In this document: positions 58,998 to 64,000 of the stretch, piece after piece
How positions within the stretch are numbered: the stretch's first letter is position 1
Layout of the letters: each line of letters starts with the position of its first letter
Source: Haematobia irritans
Taxonomy: Eukaryota; Arthropoda; Insecta; Diptera; Muscidae
NCBI RefSeq assembly: GCF_050003625.1
Contig: NC_134398.1
Location: 59,481,641 to 59,545,640 of the forward strand
DNA length: 64,000 nucleotides
Direction of reading: 5' to 3'
The notes under the pieces: generated by a model
What the model was told of the DNA's origin: nothing
The model's input: the letters and a program-made list of their open reading frames with translations, nothing else
The model's database searches: none
Made by a program: the position numbers and the translations under genes

Positions 58998-59163
58998 TAG
59001 GTTTACGACTTTTGCGACATACGTATTATACCGTCGTATTGGCAACTCATTATTTCAGGCTCACATAGACGAACCAATCAATTGTGATGTTTAGCACAAT
59101 AACAAGGTACATCCTTGTTATACCCGAGTCTGAACAGCGTTTCACATTGCAGTGAAACCACTT

Positions 59164-59555
59164 ACAATGAAAAAACCATGCCCGGTTCCAAAGAATTTGT
59201 CTTTAACAATTTGATTCCGAGCCAAAGAAGCGGAGAATTAAATTAAGGATAGTTTCAAGTCACAATTATCTATAAAATTTGAGTTTGGTGTACTTGGTTC
59301 TAGGAAACAAATTTTAATATATTAATTTTTTCTTTTTTCTTCTTGTGCTTTCCTTTAAAAACAAGTCGAAATTATATTATGTTTCAAGTAATAAGCGTCT
59401 TTAAAACAAACTATTGAAAAACATCTCCTATACAAAAAGTCAACAAATTTAAAGACGATTTAATTCTTCTACGTCTTCTATGGTAAGCAAAATTCTGATT
59501 CGTATTTTAAGGACTTGAAATCATTGGTCTCACGACATTTTTTTTTTTTTCAGTG
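59164..59555 (-). repeat. MITE family D, copy D6, internally deleted
   Basis: TA, CAATGAAAAAACCATGCCC ... CACGACATTTTTTTTTTTTTCAGTG, TA. 392 bp; about 250 bp of the interior is missing compared with D1. Confidence 0.85.
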
Positions 59556-60919
59556 TAAAAAAGCATTGAAACAATAAAAAATATCATCAGCATTACTGTA
59601 GGGGAAAATCCAATGCTGAAAAACTTGTTGGTGTTTTATCGAAAATGTGGTTGAAACCATGACTCTTTGTATGCAAGGAGGGCATGAAATTTTGTGCTTA
59701 TGATAATATTTTTCCAGTTTTGTTAAATCTATCCATAATGCCTTTATGTTGTTAAAATTTGTATATGACTCAGTCCATCATTGATATCGTATTTCGCTAC
59801 AGGGTATGTTAGGTTACTCTTTTACATTTTTAAGGAAAACATTATGGAACTTTTAAAATATACATGTTCCCTATTTTTATACCCCTTTATTTCATTCTAC
59901 TTTATTCATTTGCTAGTTAAAAGTTTGAAAAGCATAAGCATTTAATAGCAAAGTAGGATCCAACAACATCATTTTCTTCGCTGCTGCGTTCAATGTGTTT
60001 TTCTCCTGCGAAGTCATTATTTTGCACTTTTATTAAGTTGGGATATTTCTGAAACTTGCTGTTTATATCTCTATACTAGTTCGTATGGCACCCTGCTGCA
60101 TTCCTTTTTACTGGTATGTTTTTTTGTTCCACATTTATTTCACCGGAAAGTGACTCCGGAAAATGAAATTTGAGTATTATGCAGCAAAACAGATGAAATT
60201 ATATGTGTGCTTTGCGTTTCCCCGTGCCACCAGTTAAAAGATTCTACCATCACCACTGGCAAGTGGCCCTCTTCCACCTAGCGTAGCTGAAATTATGCAC
60301 CGAACTTCACTTTTTTATAAGATTTGCAACTCACTCAGTCACAGAAATATGATTTGCTTCTTTTTCCGACTTTTTAAACAAACTTATTTTGCCAAGCTTC
60401 AACTTTGGCATATTCGTTGGTGTTGTCCTCAATGAAAAGAAAGAAAATGTGAAAAATATTAAAATTTGTCATAATTCTGTCAACATTTCATGATGATTAA
60501 ATTTTTTGCGCTTGGGCTATAATAGGAGAAAAGCTATTAGGATTTTAGAAAAGTACAATAAAGTTATGGACCATGATAATTCCATTTAATGAATCCGTAA
60601 TCCCATAACACCTTTCAAAGTGCTTTCTTTGTAAATGTGATTGTTTTTAGCTCAAGTAAAGGCATACAATATTTCAATGTGTGATATGCGTGAAATACAA
60701 AGTTGCTTAATGCTTCAAAACATTTTTTTTTATACCTGGATATCTACTTTTTAAAAATGTGATGTTGAAAAGCTAGTGGGAAAGTTTTCCTGTGATGATG
60801 ATATTATTGAAAATCAGATAATAGTGTTATAACGATAATGTAACCATTTAAGGGAATGTTGTATTGATTTCACGTCAGCTCTTCGGATATATATGATCTC
60901 CAGTTTAATTTGGTTAACA
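59556..60919. other. Unassigned DNA, probably single-copy
   Basis: No repeats, element ends or convincing frames. GC is locally higher around 60180-60300. Confidence 0.4.
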
Positions 60920-61102
60920 TAACAGGTTGGCTGATAAGTCCCCGGTCTGACACATAGATGGCGTCGCTAATATTAAATGCATATTATTTTTATATAGTAC
61001 CAACCTTCAAATGATTCGTGTCAAAATTTGACGTCTGTAAGTCAATTAGTTTGTGAGATAGAGCATTTTTTGTGAAGCAACTTTTGTTATTGTGAAAAAA
61101 AA

Positions 61103-63145
61103 ATGGAAAAAAAAAGAATTTCGTGTTTTGATAAAATACTGTTTTCTGAAGGGAAAAAATATGGTGGAAGCAAAAACTTGGCTTGATGAGTTTCCGGACT
61201 CTGCCCCAGGGAAATCAACAATAATTGATTGGTATGCAAAATTCAAGCGTGGTGAAATGAGCACGGAGGACGGTGAATGCAGTGGACGCCCGAAAGAGGT
61301 GGTTACCGACGAACACATCAAAAAAATCCACAAAATAATTTTGAATGACCGTAAAATGAAGTTGATCGAGATATCAGAGGCCTTAAAGATATCAAAGGAA
61401 CGTGTTGGTCATATCATTCATCAATATTTGGATATGCGGAAGCTCTGTGCAAAATGGGTGCCGCGCGAGCTCCCATTTGACCAAAAACAACAACGTGTTG
61501 ATTATTCTGAGCGGTGTTTGCAACTGTTAACTCGTAATACACCCGAGTTTTCCGTCGATATGTGACAATGGATGAATCACTACACTCCTGAGTCCAATCG
61601 ACAGTCGGCTGAGTGGACAGCGACCGGTGAACCGTCTCCGAAGCGTGGAAAGACTCAAAAGTCCGCTAACAAAGTAATGGCCTCTGTTTTTTGGGACGCG
61701 CATGCAATAATTTTTATCGATTATCTTGAGAAGGGAAAAACCATCAACAGTGACTATTATATGGCGTTATTGGAGCGTTTGAAGGTCGAAATCGCGGCAC
61801 AACGGTCCCATATGAAGAAGAAAAAAGTGTTGTTCCACCAAGACAACGCACCGTGCCACAAGTTGAGGACGATGGCAAAAATTCATGAATTGGGCTTCGA
61901 ATTGCTTCCCCACCCACCGTATTCTCCAGATCTGGCCCCAGCGACATTTTCTTGTTCTCAGACCTCAAAAGGATGCTCGCAGGGAAAAAATTTGGCTGCA
62001 ATGAAGAGGTGATCGCCGAAACACGGATGAAAAAGACTGTTTTTCATATGTTTGGCTATAAACATTATATGTTTGGAACACAAATTTTTAAACACAATAT
62101 TTTTGAGTGCAAGCATATAATGTTCATAAACTAGCATAACATGTTTGGGACATATATGTTAATATGTTAGAACATATTATGTTTGGGACATAAAATGTTT
62201 TTAAATATAATATGCTTGGATGCAAACATATATTAATTTAGAAATAGCCTATAAACATATATGTGTTTAGTAGCTTGGAGCGCTATTTAACAGGGAGCGA
62301 TATTGAATTAAGTTGGTGGTTGTTGCTTGTTATTACAAAATTAACATTTTTTATTTTTCCTTTGGCAATTGATCAGCTACTTCTTTGATCCTTACAAACT
62401 GTGTGGTCCGCTGTTCGAATCCCCGTCCGGCAAAAGGTAAAATGAAAATAAAAAAATCATACAATTGAATAATTTCTTCTACAATGTTTGTATTACAGTA
62501 AAAGGTGCTAAGAACTAAAAAATCTCGTGGAAGTGAGAAAGATGTGGGGGAATATACAATTGGGCAGAAATATACATTTTGGGGGAATATACATTTTGAG
62601 CATTCAGGTCGAAAACCTATGTTGTTAGCACCTATATTACTTGTTTATTTTCATAATTCATTATGATTGTAAATATATAAATAAATAAATAAAATTTTGA
62701 GCACAATATTGTTTGGGAGAATTTTTTTTAAGCACATAATATTTTTGGGTGCAAAATGCTTCCAAACATATTATATGTTCACATAATAACATATTGTTTT
62801 TTGGAAGACAACATTATTGAATTTGGATGCAAAAATACAAAATGTTTGGAAATTGACTACCCAAACATATATTGTTTAGACCAATATGCTTTCAAACATA
62901 TTATATATTGGAAGAGATCAAACATATAAATGTTTGGGCAAAAGCCAAAAATGTATATGCTTGAAGAAAAAAATATGTTTGGGAGTATATGTTACAGAAG
63001 CGATTTTTTGTGAGCGTGAACTGAGGCCTATTTTGATGCTAAACCGAAGGAGTACTACCAAAATGGTATCAACAAATTGGAAGGTCGTTATAATCGTTGT
63101 ATCGCTCTTGAAGGGAACTATGTTGAATAATAAAAACGAATTTTG
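61103..63145 (+). pseudogene. Himar1-like transposase, broken
   Basis: The family ATG (61103) is put out of frame by an extra A in the following A-run. The protein then reads EFRVLIKYCFLKGKN, DSAPGKSTIIDWYAKFKRGE, SGRPKEVVTDEHIKKIHK, LKISKERVGHIIHQYLDM and KWVPRELPFDQKQQR. At ~61553 one base is lost (PEFSVDM, stop). The first catalytic aspartate follows as MDE, but ~11 bases after it (the TWLH codons) are gone. NHYTPESNRQSAEW, ASVFWDAHAIIFIDYLEKGK and HQDNAPCH (second D) follow, with a codon lost in CHKLRTM. A shift then puts the third D (agcGACatt, ~61939) out of frame. F5 interrupts it at 62022, and NGIKKLEGRY-type C-terminal sequence resumes at 63019. Clearly inactive. Confidence 0.93.
62022..63018 (+). 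mobile_element. Family F variant F5 inserted in the mariner
   Basis: AA, CACGGATGAAAAAGACTG ... GCGATTTTTTGTGAGCGTG, AA. 997 bp. Removing it with one AA restores GCCGAAACTGAGGCC, the continuous mariner reading (AETEA). AACATAT motifs are dense at both ends. A type 2 tRNA-like half is at 62374-62436 (GGTCCGCTGTTCGAATCCCC). The type 1 unit is absent. Confidence 0.88.
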
Positions 63146-63249
63146 ACAAAAAAAATTGTTTTTCTTTGTTAGACCCGGGACTTATCAGCCAACCTGTTAG
63201 AATACTTGATCTTCCATAACTAATCGTGGAGAATCTCATTTGCACTGAA

Positions 63250-63490
63250 TTCACGGACGAAAAATACTATTGTTCATATGTTTCAGTGTAAAAATTATAT
63301 TTGAAAATTAAATTTTAGCACATTATTTTTAAGTGCAAGCATACAATGTTCATAAACTAGCAAAACATGTTTGCGACATATATGTTAATATGTTAGGACA
63401 TATTATGTTTGGGACATAACATTTTTGTAAATATAATATATGCGGATGCAAACATATATTAATGTAGAAATTGCCTGTAAACATGTGTTT
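63250..63490 (+). repeat. Family F end fragment F8
   Basis: GTGCAAGCATACAATGTTCA, AACTAGCAAAACATGTTTG and ATGTTAATATGTTAGGACATA match the left subterminal region of F5/F6. The terminal CAC is degraded. Confidence 0.65.
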
Positions 63491-63679
63491 AGAAAGGCAG
63501 ACCGAGATATTATAAAGAAAAACTAAAGATAGCGAATGTAAAGACATCAACACAATACAGTGAGGCTAAATGTCCAACATGAAGGAATATGTAAAACGTA
63601 AATGTTCGTGATTACTTGTTTTATATTTAATTTATAAACAAATATTTGGAGTATAAAATTCAAATAAATTATAAACATA

Positions 63680-63833
63680 TTTATACCCTTCACCACTACT
63701 GTGGTACAGGGTATAATAAGTTTGTGCATTTGTATGTAACGCCAAGAAGGAGTAATCATAGACCAACCTTTTAGTATACGGATCGGCTTAGAATTAAATT
63801 CTGAGTCAATTTAGCGATGTCCGTCTGCCTGTC

Positions 63834-63864
<31 letters not shown>

Positions 63865-64000
63865 TGATGTATTTTTGTGTACAAAGTACAGCTCGCAGTT
63901 TTAGTCCGATTGTCCTAAAATTTGGTATAGGGTCCTGTTTCGGCTCAAAGACGATCCCTATTGATTTTGGAAAAAATCGGTTCAGATTTAGATATAGCTG
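63680..64000 (+). mobile_element. Family C element C3, 5' part, cut by the window edge
   Basis: The hairpin TTATACCCTTCACCACTACTG...GTACAGGGTATAATAA is at 63680. ATTCTGAGTCAATTTAGCG follows, then the (GTCY)n core at 63820-63862 and the first array sequence AATCGGTTCAGATTTAGATA at the end. Confidence 0.85.

Larger units (their letters stand above)
60922..63197 (+). mobile_element. Himar1-like (irritans subfamily) mariner, split by F5
   Basis: TA, ACAGGTTGGCTGATAAGTC with CCCGGTCTGACACATAG after it; the right end is the inverse (GGGACTTATCAGCCAACCTGT), TA. Total 2,276 bp; without F5 it is ~1.28 kb, the normal mariner size. The 5' untranslated part carries ATGGCGTCGCTAATATTAAA, a hallmark of irritans-group mariners. 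Confidence 0.95.

Noticed and set aside
61744..62001. 85-codon minus-strand frame in the Himar1-like element
   Set aside because: Shadow of the transposase coding strand.

Overview
The window reads as gene-poor, AT-rich heterochromatin-like DNA from a brachyceran fly, most likely a calyptrate or muscid. The grounds are (i) interspersed elements with the mini-me layout known from Diptera: a terminal hairpin, a (TA)n/(GTCY)n core, a tandem array and a 3' GGCC hairpin ending CTTGTTT; (ii) an irritans-group mariner very like the one known from the horn fly; (iii) a BEL/Pao retrotransposon; (iv) apparent introns of 75-84 bp. I find no convincing intact host gene. Nearly all recognisable sequence is mobile DNA, much of it nested.

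Layout. 1-6.6 kb: a non-LTR endonuclease relic, mini-me element A1, a hAT transposase relic, a decayed D-type MITE and a 209-bp MITE. 6.6-10.6 kb: element A2 split by its relative A3. 12.2-14.5 kb: family B element B1 followed by two (TA)n tracts, one inside a 240-bp palindrome. 15.1-20.5 kb: a defective BEL/Pao element joined to a separate open gag-protease frame. 20.7-36.3 kb: a dense nest. Family C element C1 is split by a ~6 kb element (J), which carries two inverted copies of family F. Next to it lie G, F3 (holding MITE I1), and a piggyBac-like MITE (H2) holding F4 and D1. 37.9-44.6 kb: an intact piggyBac-like MITE (H1), B2, D2 with a foldback, and a 3.08-kb hAT-type element with 8-bp target duplications and three further repeats inside. 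45.1-50.6 kb: D4 split by A4, an internally deleted DD41D transposon, and a DD34D mariner split by D5. 51.5-57.9 kb: C2, remnants of K and B, and a full-length DD41D transposon with an intact 361-codon transposase. 58.7-64 kb: MITE L, D6, a Himar1-like mariner split by F5, an F fragment, and the start of C3.

How the parts relate. Only one frame looks able to make a complete transposase: the DD41D gene at 56675-57760. Its sister at 47412-48125 keeps the catalytic triad but has lost the DNA-binding half. The most unusual material is a set of unrelated non-autonomous families (D, F, G, J, I/L). They share termini of the form CAC-N(1-5)-poly(A) and 2-bp TA-like target duplications. In F and G these ends enclose a divergent pair of tRNA-like, pol III promoter-like sequences. 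No transposase for this group is visible in the window.
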